From Lota lota (taxonomy: Eukaryota > Chordata > Actinopteri > Gadiformes > Lotidae), in the NCBI GenBank assembly GCA_026745465.1, contig JACYXH010000363.1:4493501-4557500 (forward strand): 64,000 nt of DNA, given 5' to 3'. Positions within the stretch are counted from its first letter, which is position 1. Each line of letters begins with the position of its first letter. A model generated the notes under the pieces. That model saw nothing but the letters and a program-made list of their open reading frames with translations, was not told the origin of the DNA and did not search any database. The position numbers and the translations under genes are program-made. This document shows positions 28,439 through 42,550 of this stretch, piece by piece.

Positions 28439-30671
28439 GTTTAAAAGCATGTGAGTCAGGCGTGTTGGAATTTTATATTCATAATATTTTTACGTAAAAC
28501 TGTTACATCAAGCTGTTTAAGCAGATTTCCAGGGTTTTCACTAGGTCTATGGGAAAGCAGTGTGAGATATCTCCTGCTGCGCTGAGCAGCAAACATTCTC
28601 CTCACGATTCTATCAATGACTATTCCCTCTCAGTCCAATTTTGTAGATTTCCACATTTGTTTCCTTTTTTTGCTTAAAAGGTGCTTAGGGATCAGGGCCC
28701 GGGGAAGGGCTCCTCTTCCCTGCCCCGTCACGCCTTCTCCTACCAGGACGGTGGCATGCTCAGGAAGAATCTGCAGCTGCTACTAATACCTTTTTTAGGC
28801 AGAGCGAGAACAGGACATGGCATGCATGTAGATACAGAACACCTATGGGTCACCCTACTCTTCCTTCCATCCTCCTGGATGGTGACAAGATGTCCACCTC
28901 CACTGAGAGAGCTGCAGCCACCTAGTCCCTCCTCTGTCTTCACAAGGCATCATCTGCCATGAGATTTACACCACTGACAACGTGGTGTAACCACCTGGGC
29001 GTGGAGTTCATTCTAATTCCAACTCCATACGGACATGTGATATGTTTTCTATGAGGGCACACATTGTGTTGATATGATCCTGCTGTTTGTTGTTATTTGT
29101 GTGTGATCATGATTTGTTGTTGCTAGGCAATTTCATCGCAGGACATCTGCACTCCAACAAACAAATCATACCCCATTAATCACAGAGATCGATGCGAGCT
29201 ATGAACGCACGTTATTGTCCACAGGGAACAGTGACACCAGACGACAGAACAAAGTTGAGGAACAGATTTGTTAAGTTGGCACCAATCAGACACACTAACA
29301 ACATCGCTAACTTTTGTTTTTTAACCTTAAGTTTATCAGGTGATCAAGTAGAATTATCTTTCTAGCCGAGTGTGTTGTTTTTCTTACATTAAATGACACA
29401 AATACAAGTGATGCAGAGGCTGTCATGGATCAATTATTGATAGACCGTGAACCATTTCTCAGGTAAAGATTAAACTTACAAAATATTTGGAAAATAACAT
29501 GCTTTACTGCAACAAGGGGGAGGCTATATTTCTATCTGTGACAGCGCCTCTCGATATTTTATTTCGTCCTTATTCTTGAATTATTTTTCAGAGTGGCCCA
29601 TAATCTTTGGAAGGGTCATAACTCTTACCTTCTCACTCTGCATAATCAGCAGCATTATGACCGTGAGTCACCCTTCATTCTCAGCACCCAGTGGCCCCAG
29701 ACACCAAAAGAGCCATAAATGACACCAAACCTTCCTCTAATTATGGCTGTCCAGCTGAAATGGAGCAGTTTGATGGGCGGTCATTAGCAGAAGGCCATCT
29801 CGTATGAAAGGTAATGATGGGCAAATTCATTTTAAGTTCCTGGCTTCCTTCTCATGGCAGGAACATGGACAGTGAATCAGATGCACCTCAATGGGGTTGA
29901 CCTAAAACAGTCAACTCACTCTGTTGCACACATGAAATACATCAGAGGAAAGATGAATCTCCTTTTACCACATCATAGAAATCGAGGTCAAGATATGAAA
30001 ACTCAATGGGGCAAAACCACTCGGATTTGTAAAATCATACACGACCAATGATTGTCAAAGTTGGAAAAAGTTTAAGGCATGGTTCCAACAGCAAACAATA
30101 AATTGGTCCAAAATGAAAAAATACCTTTTCGGGCCGTACGTAACAGCAATGTTCTTGACGAATGGATGCACACAGGGACGGCTCCACGATACATCACTGT
30201 CCGCAGCGTGCCGTAACAACGCTACCCATGCCCATCGAGGAGCGCTGCACACTCGCCAGCCAGATGACTTGCCAGTCTATGAGTGCCATCACAATGGTGA
30301 TTCATTGCTGCCCTGCTTTACCTGAGCTCTCTGCCACCCAAACTTATTTTCTCTCTCTTCCAACAGCTCTCCAAAAAAAACGAAACACCGGGTCCTGGGG
30401 TTGAACAATGACATCCATCATGTTCCCCATGAATGGGCGTGTGTGTGCGACATGACAGGGGCTTTCTCCTGGAAAGGGACAGAGGGGTTGTGTGGGGGGG
30501 TGGGGGGCAGCAGTCATGCAACGGCCTTCCCCCAGGGAGATTTCAAACCTCACACACTTTCCCATTAAGCAGAGAGCATTTTTCATGCCAATGTCTCCCC
30601 ACAGCCCGGACATGTCAGCTCACTGTTCCTCAATCAAGAGTCACTTGAGAGTGAGTGACCTAGAGTCCACA

Positions 30672-30900
30672 TGGAGGGGGAGAGAGTGAGGATGGAGAGA
30701 GAGAGAGAAAGAGAGAATCATGGAGGGAGAGTGAGGGAGTTATGGAAGGTGAGAGCGGGGAGAGGGAGTGAAAAAGAGAGCGAGAGAGAGGATGGAGAGA
30801 GGGAGGGAGAGAGTCATGGAGGGAGAGAGGGAGGATGGTGAGGGAGGGAGGGAGAGCAGCATGGAGGGAGAGAGAGGCAGAATAGAGAGTGAGATGGAGT
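30672..30900. repeat. imperfect GA-rich purine block
   Basis: GAGAGGGAGG and CATGGAGGGAGAG words recur several times. Minus-strand open frames here are Ser/Leu/Pro low-complexity translations. Confidence 0.85.
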
Positions 30901-30942
30901 GACCGGTCATCATATTCCACAGGGGAGGAGGAGGGACAGGGT

Positions 30943-30943
<1 letters not shown>

Positions 30944-30973
<30 letters not shown>
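30944..30973. repeat. poly-G tract, 30 bp
   Basis: Uninterrupted G run just after the purine block. Confidence 0.95.
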
Positions 30974-30974
<1 letters not shown>

Positions 30975-31231
30975 TGACCAGCAGTCCTATTCTACAGTCA
31001 TAGGGAGGGAGAGAAGGTGGGAAAGATAGGGTGAGAGTAAGTGTCCTATTCCACAGTCCTGTTCTACAGAAGTGGAGGGAGAGGGAGAGAGTTTTGAAGA
31101 GAGTCCCTTCTGATCCTGGGAACATGACAAGCTAAAATGTATTTCACCACACAAATTAAGGTCAAAATATGAAAACTGGTGCAAAGAGGCCATCTAATGT
31201 GGACGGGTGACTAGATTATGCTGAGCCTGGA

Positions 31232-31416
<185 letters not shown>

Positions 31417-31439
31417 CATATTTATGTATATACTTTATA

Positions 31440-31641
31440 TGTGGGTGGGTGGGTGTGTGTGGGTGTGTGTTTGCGTGCGTGTGTGCCTGTGCGTGTGCCT
31501 GTGGGGGTGTGTGTGTGTGCATGCGTGGACAGGTCTGATTCGCCTGCAGCAACAGGGTGGAAGCAGAATGCACTCTGACGCTTCCTCACTAGAACTGCCC
31601 ACACACACACACACAGGCACACACACACACGCACACGCACG

Positions 31642-31674
<33 letters not shown>

Positions 31675-31676
31675 CC
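31440..31676. repeat. GT-rich then CA-rich degenerate repeats (inverted pair)
   Basis: GGGTGTGTG/GCGTGTG words at 31440-31530 and CA/CGCACGC words at 31600-31676 are opposite in sense and could fold back on each other. Confidence 0.8.
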
Positions 31677-31914
31677 AGTACGTTGGTAGCGCTGCCAGCG
31701 AAGGCTGCCTAAATAGAATGGAAAAACCACATCAACTGCTTTGCCCACACACTGACCCAAAAGTATCCCTCTGCCATGCAGCACAGTACAACACATATAT
31801 TACTTTGTTGGAGCATGTATCTGTATCTGTGTTTATGTGGGAGGGCCCCTTCCTATTACTACCCTACTAATCTGGGATCCTGTAGTCCTAACATGTTACA
31901 GCAGAATTTGAAGG

Positions 31915-31915
<1 letters not shown>

Positions 31916-31954
<39 letters not shown>
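31916..31954. repeat. poly-G tract, 39 bp
   Basis: Uninterrupted G run. Confidence 0.95.
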
Positions 31955-34056
31955 CTTAGTGCCAGGGCTGGAAACCAGAAAACAGGAACTGAAATGTTAA
32001 GCCTCGTTTCCAGTTTTGTTACGGAGATATTCTTCCAAAGAGAAACTCATTTGCGTACGAAGCTATCAAGTACACTTACTTTATTAAATGTAATTCTACA
32101 GTGGCCAGCCTACACAGTGTTCATTTCACAGACACCTTTTTAACAGTTTACTACTGCTGGCTGAGTTTTTGTTTGCTGTCATCAGCCAATTACGCGCTTA
32201 CAGATTACTGCCTCCAGCAACATGATTGGTCAAATATGAAACGCCCCGTACAACCAGATTTGAGCATGTCTGCTACCAGATACTACTTTAGATGAATAAT
32301 CGGACTACTCCCCTACAGACAGAGCTCAACCACCCACTCCCCTCCAGTATCCAATGAGAGTGTTCCATTGTGTTTCTAAAGAATGGACTCAACATTCTTA
32401 CCCACACAAAGAGATGTTTACGTAATCAAATTGTGGGTGTTGTGTGAGTAATGTGTTGGAGGTGGCACCAGCTTGTAACCATTTGTCCTCATTACAGGGT
32501 GGAGGCATCTGATCGATCGGCCTAATGGTATTATCATCTCTAGGAGCTATTAGATTAGATCACAAAGTAATGCAAATGAACAAATAAGGACAAATAGTAC
32601 CATAGTAAATACAGCGACCTGTCAATTTCAACAACCAATTACATCGTAATCGTTTACTTAATCTGTGTCCCTTCCTTTAATATCTATTGATCCACGCCCA
32701 GGATTTGAAACAAGATAGTATGCATGGTACATCATTAGTTTCACATTTCCAAGGCAGCTATTTGGTGTTCTTCAAAGGGGAAAACAAACAATATTCCTGT
32801 TTGATCCAAAACTTAAAACAATTCCTCAGAGAATCCACCTTTTTACGGAATTCATCTCACACGTTATTTCCGTGAAAAACGACAGAGACTAACCTCTTTG
32901 TTCCTTCATTACCTGTATCAGCGACTCTCTCGCAACATCCTATCGGTCCTGCTCAAGGGGTTCTCGCTTGAAAGCGTTTTCTCCGTTGGGGATTGGGGCG
33001 TAAATGTTGCCGTCTACGTTGCCTGTCACCTTTTTGTTACTGAAACATATCACAAAATACCAAGCCTCTACAGCTGCATGTTACGCAATTCTGTTCATTT
33101 ACATGAAAAAGACCTGGATACCAGGAAAAAAAAAAACGGTTGTGCGCTATCGAGGCAAGCTAGACACAACCTCTGCCCACAACAATGGAATAATATAACT
33201 GGGCCTACGGTCATTAAAATAGATATGCGGTGACCTTCGGGAGGTTAGCAGAAAGCAAATGCAACATCGTGTTGCATTCACTCCCGCAACGCAGTGGCTA
33301 AATGTGCAAAGCCTTTCTAATGGATCCAAATCCATTTTTTTTTCCACACTCTTGTGGTTGGCTAAAATAAGAATTCAACAAACATGAGGAGTGCACTGAA
33401 AGCGCAGTAGTGGATTTCAGATTTACCCTGAGCCACCCACAGTGACTTGCTGTTGTGTATTATTGGGATTCTTATGTTATTTTTATGGAAGTGTGGAATC
33501 ATGAATGCACTAGTGGAGCGTGCTGAGCCAGTATTGTGGAGAACAGCTCTAGGCAGAATGACCGGTGTGGTGCAGAGGATGGAGATGATTGCAGAACTGG
33601 CATGCGATGAAGCTGTTATTTCCACATTTAACATCAGCACATCTACATCCTCGTTGTCTCGTTGGTAGGTGGAACAGAGGCATCAGGAACAGGCAGGAAA
33701 GGCAGAAGGACTTTTTATTTACTTGATGTTATGTTTATTTTATGTATTGTTGACTGCATTAACATCCTTGTTTGGTGCACTGTAAAGTACTGTTATGTGC
33801 TGTTGAGCCCCACATTTCAGATATATTTGATGATGATGATGTATGACACATTATTTTTTATATTAATGCAAATTAATTTCAACCTGTTGAAAAGCAGACA
33901 GAATGCCATCAGATATGATTCTAACGATACAGTATGAGACAGTAGGATGGTATGTTAACGTGAGCAATGTGCAGGATTCAATTTAGATGGCATTCCCATG
34001 ATTGTCCAGAGGACCTGTATGTTTTTTATATTACCTAGCCAACCTTGTTCCTTCAA

Positions 34057-34069
34057 CCCCCCCCCCCCC

Positions 34070-34103
<34 letters not shown>
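34057..34103. repeat. poly-C followed by CA repeat
   Basis: 16 C residues, then about 30 bp of CA. Confidence 0.95.
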
Positions 34104-34104
<1 letters not shown>

Positions 34105-35935
34105 CACCCAAATAGAACGGTGTCTGGGTCTCCAGGCGAGCATCATTGATCCACATTGGAAGCACAGCAATTCTGCCGCCACAATGCATTCTGGGTACAG
34201 TTGGGGGCTGGGGGGGCACATCAATGAGCACAATGGAATAGACAGACAGAGCGTGAAAAAAAGTTCACGGAGGAAGGCGAAGCCGGGAAAAAATATTATA
34301 TAAAAAACCTGTGCTGTACACAGCACAATGTTGCCATCCCTGTCTGCGGACAGGACTTCCTAGCTTTCGCTTACTACTTCCAGATATGCTAAGGTTTTAT
34401 TAGAATAGAAGAAGATATTAAGCTTTAACAGGAAATTTGTTCTCCCGGGAGATATTAGTGTATCAACATTGATAATAAGTCTTTGAGGTGTTATAATCAT
34501 AGAATCCTGTTGTCGTTCTCCTTAAAATAAAACTGCTGGTAAATTGCATTACATACAGTCGAATGGCTTTAAGCTCGCAAGATGACAGCTGAATGTAAGT
34601 TAGTCGGACTGCTTTATGGATATGAAACGATAAAAGAAATAGAGGAATTATTCCTCTTAAAAACAAACGCACTACACTACACAAAGAATGTGGATAAGAA
34701 TGTGGCTTTGGCTTTGAAAGAAAGAAGAAGCTGTGGTCACAGGCCGATGTTATTTCTGTGTCCCTGCTGGATCTATTAGGGGGAAGACATAGCCCTCACG
34801 GGCAGACAGATGTAGGCCAGCAGAGGACCTCAAACTCATCCAGACTCCCCATTAGAGACCAAAGCTTTGCAGATGATGGATGAATCCACAGTCTACTGCA
34901 GTGGTGAGAGGTAAGACGGTTTAAAAAATGCTGAGAAACACTATGTCTTAGTAAATACTGAAGGGCATTTATTTCTTCAATTACCATCTATATTCAATAA
35001 ATCCCATTTACCTAGGACTCATTTACATGAATCTATACAGCTATGTCGCTATGATTCACTGTCCATATCCATGATGTAACTTCCAGCAAGCAGGTCTGTC
35101 TATGTGATCCACAAAGTGAATCAATGACTTCCAATGACATTTCAAGTGAAGGGACGCCTTCAGGTTCAAACCCCATCTGGATCCTATGAAGAAGGTAGTC
35201 ATGGATGCCCCCTGGCCACCATTTCTTCATCCAGTGTAGTGTAGTCCAGAGTGTTTTCCCCTCTCAAAAACGAAGTGCTGAAATCCAGACAATTTAAAAT
35301 CTCTTCTCATGTGAGCAACTTAGTAAATGAACGCCAGGACTGAGAGATCGATTTAGCGGCGGCTTTCTTTGTGTGATTCATGGGCAGGGTGAGTGCGCTC
35401 AGCCACATAATCTCTTTTTCATTTCACCACCTCCAGAATTGCCTCCCAAACAAATATAATGACAACTGCAGCAAAGCACTGTGATCCCTATCTATTAGCC
35501 TGGATGAAATGTGTTACATGTTGATGATTTGGCTGATTTGTGAGATTCAACCGTCCCTAAGCAACGTCTTGTGGCAGCGTAGCCCGATAATTGTCTCATC
35601 GCATACTAAATAGCAATATGTTGTGTGCGCAATATGTTTCTGAAAGAACTAAATGAAATCACGTTAGGCAAAGATGCAACTTTTCTCATTATGATAATTG
35701 AATTAGCTCTAAGGACAATAAAACACCAATAAGCAACTCTCTTTTTGCCTATTCCAAAAATAGCCTTTGTTGCATATATTTTTAATTGAATAGAAAAAAA
35801 AGTCAATTTATTAGCGTTCACTTTTGACCATGATAGCAGTTCTCCTTCAAAATGATAACTTAACTTCTGTAATTCTTGCAAAGCTTATACCTTTACATAT
35901 CCACCCTTTCACCACCCTTCATCCACTGACACATC

Positions 35936-35985
35936 CATTTATTTATTCATCCATTATTCAATTTATTCATTCATTCATTCATTTA
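35936..35985. repeat. degenerate ATTC/ATTT tetranucleotide repeat
   Basis: ATTTATTCATCC and ATTCATTCATTC units. Confidence 0.75.
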
Positions 35986-37416
35986 ATACATGGAATCGTT
36001 ATTGCATGCCATGGGTGAGATACCGGTGCCATCAAAGTCCATGAAGACATGCTTATTATTCTTCCATTATTCACAACACAAATCAATAATAATTTAACGA
36101 TACCAAATCAAAGCCAGTATATGCCCCCTCACCCTATCCACCCATACAAATCTCCATCTACCCCACATTAATCACACGCTCACCTGGCTAGTGGCTACAT
36201 CCACTTGAATACTCGACTGCACAAATGATTTGCTTAGCCTGGCTGAAGGAGTTGTGAAGTCAAAGGCAACAATTAGAGGGGACGACGCCGAGACCTAATA
36301 CGCAATGTAATTAAGAATATTAATAAGGTGTCAGCCCACCTTTCACTGGGTCGCGCACTCAATGATTAATCGCAGTCCGTGCTAATTTGATTTGTGACAA
36401 GGAGTGAGATGACCCGCTAAGTCAGCGGCGAGGGAAGGGGCTGACGCTGTAGCATATGAAGCTAATAAAACACCAAGAGTCGCGGGGGTGACAAGGTGGA
36501 GAGAAAGAAAACCCTGAGACAACCAAACTGGTGCCTCCACAGGCCTTATTCACTTAGCGGCCACCTTGGATCCACATTCAGTTCCACTCACCCAGCTAGC
36601 TTTTCGAACAAAGATGGAGCCAAGATGCCCGCTAGGTGACAAAGGCCCATAAGGATGGTTGTGAACCACGACTTTCTTTGAGTTGTTTGAGGAAGATCCT
36701 GTGACATCATCCCAAACAGAGGAATTATCTCTGAGGTCAATTTCATCCACAGCGATGTTAAGGCGTTTTCCCTGAATGAGCGGTAGTGCCTGAATGTTGA
36801 CCAATGGAGTATTTCCGCGTCTCTAGTGCGCTGAAGTGACACCGCGGTGGTAGAGCGTAGCTGTTAAGTACAGTGTGTGTAGTAGTAAGTCATAGGCCCG
36901 TCCGTAAGGAGTGAACAGTAGCTAAATTAATTATTGCTTTCCCTCTGTCTGTCTATCGCTCTCTTATTACCCATCCCTCTCTCTCTTGCTCTCTCTCTGG
37001 CTCTCTCTCCCTCTCTGTATGTCACTTTCTCCCTCTTCCTCTCCCTTACTCTGTGTCTCCCCTCTGTGTCTGTCTCTCTCAGGACACAGAAGTCCTGTTC
37101 AACAGCTGGAAAGGTCATCCAATGAAGAAAATCCATAGGAGATAGGCATGTAGACTATGTTTAACAGGTTTATAATCACCAGGGAATGAAGCCTCTGCTG
37201 CAAGCCATGATTAAGTGTGGTTTATATGTGGCTAATTAGGATCCCCAAAGTAGACAGTACATGTTAACACCCTATGCCCTCCCTCTGGGCTTCCTGTGAT
37301 AACATATGCACACCTAGTTATGTTATTGGCTGGTATTTATAGACATGACAATAATGAGAGATACTAAAAACGCCATCTGGGTTCGAAAGGGCATCGTCCC
37401 CAAGGCTCCTATATAT

Positions 37417-37419
<3 letters not shown>

Positions 37420-37504
<85 letters not shown>
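37420..37504. repeat. GT microsatellite
   Basis: About 85 bp of pure GT. Confidence 0.95.
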
Positions 37505-37507
<3 letters not shown>

Positions 37508-37914
37508 TCTCACATAGATCATGTGATGGTCTGCTCTCATTTTAAGTCATAGAGGTTCTTAAAAGTTATCTTTATGAATGATAAATGTGACATGAATCAA
37601 GCCTTATCTAGAGTGGGCCAACAGATTGTACTTCAAGGTATTTGTCAGAGTGAGTAAAACGGTACGGTCTTTAAGAAATATTCTCTGGTAATTTGTCACA
37701 GTGGGTAAACAGGTACGGTCTAGCAGACATATTCTCTGCTTCAACCTTCTTACTCCTACTTGTTTTTCTCTTTAATTTTGCAGCTTAAGTATTCTGCCAT
37801 GTCCTGACCTCAGCAATATATCACTCACTTCATCTTCCAAACCAAGCTTATCGGTGTACAAGTAGTTCACTCTAAACACTACAAATCCCCAGCAAACCGC
37901 TGTGCAATATGGAC

Positions 37915-38115
37915 TGCAGGCCCCAGTCTATATATTGAGCCTAGAGCCGGAAGGTGTAGTGTCAACTCCCGGCCTTAAGTTACTGGGTTTGATGCCCGTG
38001 TCCGTAGCCTTACCGCTCCTTAACCTAGATGCCTAACCTCTACCTGCTCCCTAATGCCATACATCTGAATTCACTGTAAGTCCCTTTGGATAAGCGTATT
38101 GCAACAAGTAACAGT
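37915..38115 (+). mobile_element. degenerate tRNA-derived SINE (teleost type)
   Basis: A B-box-like GGGTTTGATGCCC (37985-37997) is followed by CCTTACCGCTCCTTAACC and, about 75 bp later, a CACTGTAAGTCCCTTTGGAT tail (38072-38091) ending in AAGCG. That tail resembles the common teleost SINE ending TGTAAGTCGCTTTGGATAAA (recalled). The copy is old and has no clear flanking duplication. Confidence 0.65.
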
Positions 38116-38254
38116 GGTGTACTATAGGAATGTGGTGTATGGAATATAATGGCTGTGAACAGCAGCAGTAGCAGCAGCAGTCGGCTTATGTGGTGTGAGT
38201 TGTGGTCGTGGTCCAGTGGCTGTAATAGAGATGTGGACGTCCCGCTGACAGCGT

Positions 38255-38283
38255 CTATACACACACACACTCTATACACACAT

Positions 38284-38315
<32 letters not shown>

Positions 38316-38330
38316 TACACACACACTCCC
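38255..38330. repeat. degenerate CA repeat
   Basis: CA runs interrupted by TCTATA and AAACACTC. Confidence 0.85.
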
Positions 38331-40182
38331 GAGCCAATGCAGCACACCGGGGGGAATATTCACTCTGACTGGGAGAAGGAAATCCACAGTGTCAGTCAAG
38401 CAGAGCCACAGCTTTAACATTTACCCTGAGCAAACACTGTGATTCATCCCTGTGAATGAATGCCAATACACCTGTCTGACGGATGGACGGAATGACCACG
38501 AGAGAGAGGGGAGGCGGGGATGAGACACACATTCATACTCTGCGTAAGCTGTGCTCCGGTGCACTGAGACACGCTATACATGTTTTACCCATTTCAGTAT
38601 GTGGCAGCAGGGGTTGCGTTCTGATGCGTCCAAACTATGCAGGAGTGTAAACAAATATGTAAGCAATATATCTTCAATATAATATATATATCTTCAATAA
38701 GTCAATGGCAGATTTATTGAATCCCTCATCGCCAAGACCATTGTTTTTCTAAAATAAAGACGGAGCCTACGCGAAGCACCCTTTATTTCCTGAGGCCTAC
38801 ATCGTATTCATCCATTTATCCTCCATCTTGCTGGAGACTTGGCCAAGGACAAGTTTTTGACACGTTGACATCTGTCAAAGCAGTAGAAGAAGAAGTCGAA
38901 GAAGAAGAAAAGACAGTGGGCAGCAGACAGCCTACTCTCCTGGGCGTTCACCCGACATACCCGTCTTGCTGTGGACCAGAGCACTTCCCACCAAAGGGGA
39001 ACCGTGTGCGCAAGAGTAAAAAACTATAGACATGGTTGATGACTTCCCCTATGGACACGTCATGCTATTAAGCCATTTAATGAGCAATAACACTTCTCCC
39101 GGCCCAGGCCTGCGGTTTTTCCGCGGCGCTACCTGCCAAGCGTACAGCAATCAATTAGAAATCACTCTTTGCTCACGGGTTTAAATTGCCAGATAAATGG
39201 AACAGAGTGGTAGGATCCACCCAGATATAGTGGGGCCCATAAAGCTAATTACTGCTACTAATTCCTGGGGTCTCAACAGGGGGACGACCAGAGAGGCCAT
39301 CTCGATACTGCACATACTTACGGCTCCTCTCTGATTTATTACGCATTAACTGTTGGGGGGAAACATGGAAGTAAACAGCGTCGCTGTTTGTCGTTGTTAG
39401 AACTGTAATCTGCCCGCGTAAACATTCAAACGAGAATGCATTGAATGTGGCATTCCATTAAACCAAACTAAATAAAGAAGGTATTTTACCACATTCCAAT
39501 TGTTTTTTGCTGTTGTTTTTAGCGAAAGCCTCTTACTTTGGTCTTTAAAAAACGATTTAATGCTCCAGTCAAGCATGTCCCAAATTATGGATGCGCCTTG
39601 TTTTCCCCCCACATAAGTCAAGTTTCTAACTCTGTCACGTACCATTACAGAACTGCTGATTTTATCAAGTCGGTAATAACCTATTAGCAGAAGATTGTGT
39701 TCTCCACGCTCCCTTTGTTGCATTGAGGGTATTAATTATTACTGATGTAATTATCAGCTCATTGTTCCTCCATAATTAGGCTGTCAGCATAATGAATCTT
39801 AAGAACATTGCCCATCCAAAAGCTAATTGATTCCTTTGATTTACGCTAACCCTCCTTATCGGAACCTTTACTATTGCCGAAACCATAACTAGGCCATCCA
39901 TTACAAACGATTTGCTGGTTCGGTTCTTGCTCCTTCATGGCAAAGGATTCCATTACATCCACTCGCAAGGAGCAGACCCTGCTCTTCATCGCCACTCACC
40001 CCACGATGGAATCTGCTGCTAAGGCGGCGACCGCAGCACAGAGACTGTAGTCAGCCTGGCAGTAGTCAGCTCTACTGCCCCCAAATAACCACAGATTACG
40101 CTAAAGTTAATTGGAGGCAGAAGTCACAGGAGGAAATACATTGTTTGTTAATTATAATCTGGAGCTGATTGTCTTTTACTAT

Positions 40183-40345
40183 TCATTTAGCATGCACTTT
40201 TACCCAAAGGGACTTGCGGTGAATGTATCTTACCAGGTAGGGGTTAGGAGGCATCTTGCTCAAGGATGACTCCAGGTAGATTGCAGATATAAGGGTTTGA
40301 ACAAGGAACCTTTCAGAACCCTGACCCCTAGACTATCCTGTCCTT
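40183..40345 (-). mobile_element. degenerate SINE, minus orientation
   Basis: On the minus strand, GTTCAAACCC (B-box-like) is followed by CCTTGAGCAAGATGCCTCCT, then CGCAAGTCCCTTTGGGTAAA and AGTGCATGCTAAATGAAT. The order and words match the copy at 37.9-38.1 kb and the general teleost SINE plan of promoter, GGGCAAGACACTTAACCCC-like body and GCTTTGGATAAAAGCGTC-like tail (recalled). Confidence 0.65.
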
Positions 40346-41130
40346 TTGGCTGATTTGCTGTCCTTGTATTTCCTTTCGCCATTCTGCGACTAGAAAAGCT
40401 GTATCAATGTATTGTGCTGTACAATGGCAATGTAACGATGTATCCAATTACATTTTGATTGCTAAAAAAACAGGCAAGCTTGTTAATGGAAGCTTGTTAG
40501 CGTGCTAAATGTTTTAGTGCTTCCACTGGCATGCTGGCAGGTCTTGGTAAGGATGCTTGATACGGAGTCTTGCAGCATGAGCATAGCTCTTGTTAATGAG
40601 GCCGGCTACAGCCAGTTAGGGAAATGAGGCAGATGCTTAATTTTTCTCTCTCTCTCTCTCTCTCCGCTCTCCTTAGTGAATTGGCTGACTTTGGCATATT
40701 ACTGCGCATCTAAGTGCTCCAAGTGACAGTTGTTTTTTGTATCACTGTTGCTGTTGATGTAAACTCTTATTACGAAAGTGTCACGTACTAACGCAAAAGG
40801 CTTATAAAATAAAAAAACATCGACATTTTTTTTACCTGAGTGCTCCTTATTTTGTTAGTTACTTCCTTCATGGCAGCAGTCATGTGACCTTGAGGCCTCA
40901 TGGCGTGTCTCATCCTCTGCTGAGGATGCATCACGCAGTGGCCTGGGTAACCTTTTCTCGTACTGGGGCTGCAGCAGCTCCGGCCCTGGAGGCCTGCGGG
41001 CCGCAGACGCCCTTCATGTAACTCCTAAAGACAGTCAAAGGTCAAGCAGTGGAGGAACAGAAGGCCCACATATGGAGAAACATCGGCTGCCCCCGCACTG
41101 CCCTGGCTCTGTCACATCACCGAGCTAGAC

Positions 41131-41520
41131 TCACACACACACACACATAATCACACACACGCAGACTCACACCACACACACACCTACACACACAGTCAGG
41201 CCGATGCACGTACTGTACACCCCCCTCACACACACACAACCTACAAAAAGACATAGACTAACACGCACAGTCATGCAGATGCACGCACACACATACGTGC
41301 ATACACATACAAACACACAGTCATGCCGATGCACAAGGTGGCATGTTGACTCACACAAACACACATATTTTCTCACCATCTCATGCAAATGCAAAATACA
41401 GGTACACAGGGACATACATGCAGACACAAACATTATTATTATTCTCCAAACACACACACAGCCATCTACCCACCCACTCCTAAACATACAAATACATGCA
41501 AAAGGTGCACATAAACACAC
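41131..41520. repeat. scattered CA-rich repeats
   Basis: Short CA runs joined by CAGTCATGCMGATGCACG-type words that recur three times (near 41195, 41270 and 41320). Confidence 0.75.
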
Positions 41521-41556
41521 TCACTCAGCTATCCCCGGATACACACATTAAGGGAT

Positions 41557-41577
41557 GGGGGGGGGGGGGGGGGGGGG
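41557..41577. repeat. poly-G tract, 21 bp
   Basis: Uninterrupted G run. Confidence 0.95.
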
Positions 41578-42505
41578 TAGCAAGTGGTGAGTTCCTCTCC
41601 TGTCTGCGGTGACCCCCAGACAGCCTTGAGCGTCTTGGAGCTACTCTGAGATGCAGAGCAGGTGGTCAGGACATCACCTGACCCTCACTTCCTGTTAGCC
41701 GTCATCCTCAATCCCCTGGAAAACCACGTTTCGTCAGCCTCATCAGATATTGCAACCCCCCCGTGACACTATGGTCAACCCAACAAGAAAATGAAGTTCA
41801 CCCAATGTTTACATAAATGCTTTAAAATTGCTGACATCATGGAATACAACGGTTCAGGGTTGTTGTTGTAGTTTTGTTGTGTGCAGTTTGTCCTCCACGT
41901 TCTTTGTTCATGGTGTTCCTGTCACTGATTTATTACTTCATTTATAAGCTGGATTCCTTCTTCAGTTAATGCTTTCCTTAATATGTCATTGTATCATTCA
42001 TAAATGACAACAATAACAACAACATAACTCATTAGGAAGTTTCTAATAGGTTTGGGACATGCCAAGTAGAATTTGCATTGACAACACAAATATACTATTT
42101 ATTTTGAGAATCAAATGATAACAACCAAATTGCTGTCAGTCTTACTTTAACAACTTATACAAAGTTCATTTTCAAGTTTCCCCATGAACTTGGGGATAAT
42201 AAATAGATAAGACTGTGGGATATGTGGCGAATCAGGTCAGAATAAAGTGCCTCCTTGGACATTGTTCCTGTGCAGGGAACCCAGGATCTAAGTGAATGAT
42301 ATATGAACTGTGGCTGGCTAATTGATGTGGAACTCAGCCCACAGACTGTTTGAAGACTCCATAAGTCAACTGCATTTATCATTAGCAGGCTTACGCTGTA
42401 AACAGGCCACAGTCATTAGCAAGTCTAATTACATTTGGGTCTAAGGTCTCATCGCAAACACACATCAGCAAGCACGCTTGTGCACAAACACATTCACACA
42501 AACAG

Positions 42506-42508
<3 letters not shown>

Positions 42509-42546
<38 letters not shown>
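42509..42546. repeat. CA microsatellite
   Basis: About 38 bp of CA. Confidence 0.9.

Positions 42547-42550
<4 letters not shown>

Noticed and set aside
33447-33937. Overlapping short frames with hydrophobic N-termini
   Set aside because: They look like chance frames in AT-rich intergenic DNA; no homology recognised and no polyadenylation or splice context.
36550-36842. Two overlapping 84-codon minus-strand frames
   Set aside because: Different frames over the same unique sequence, with no known motif and no supporting signals.
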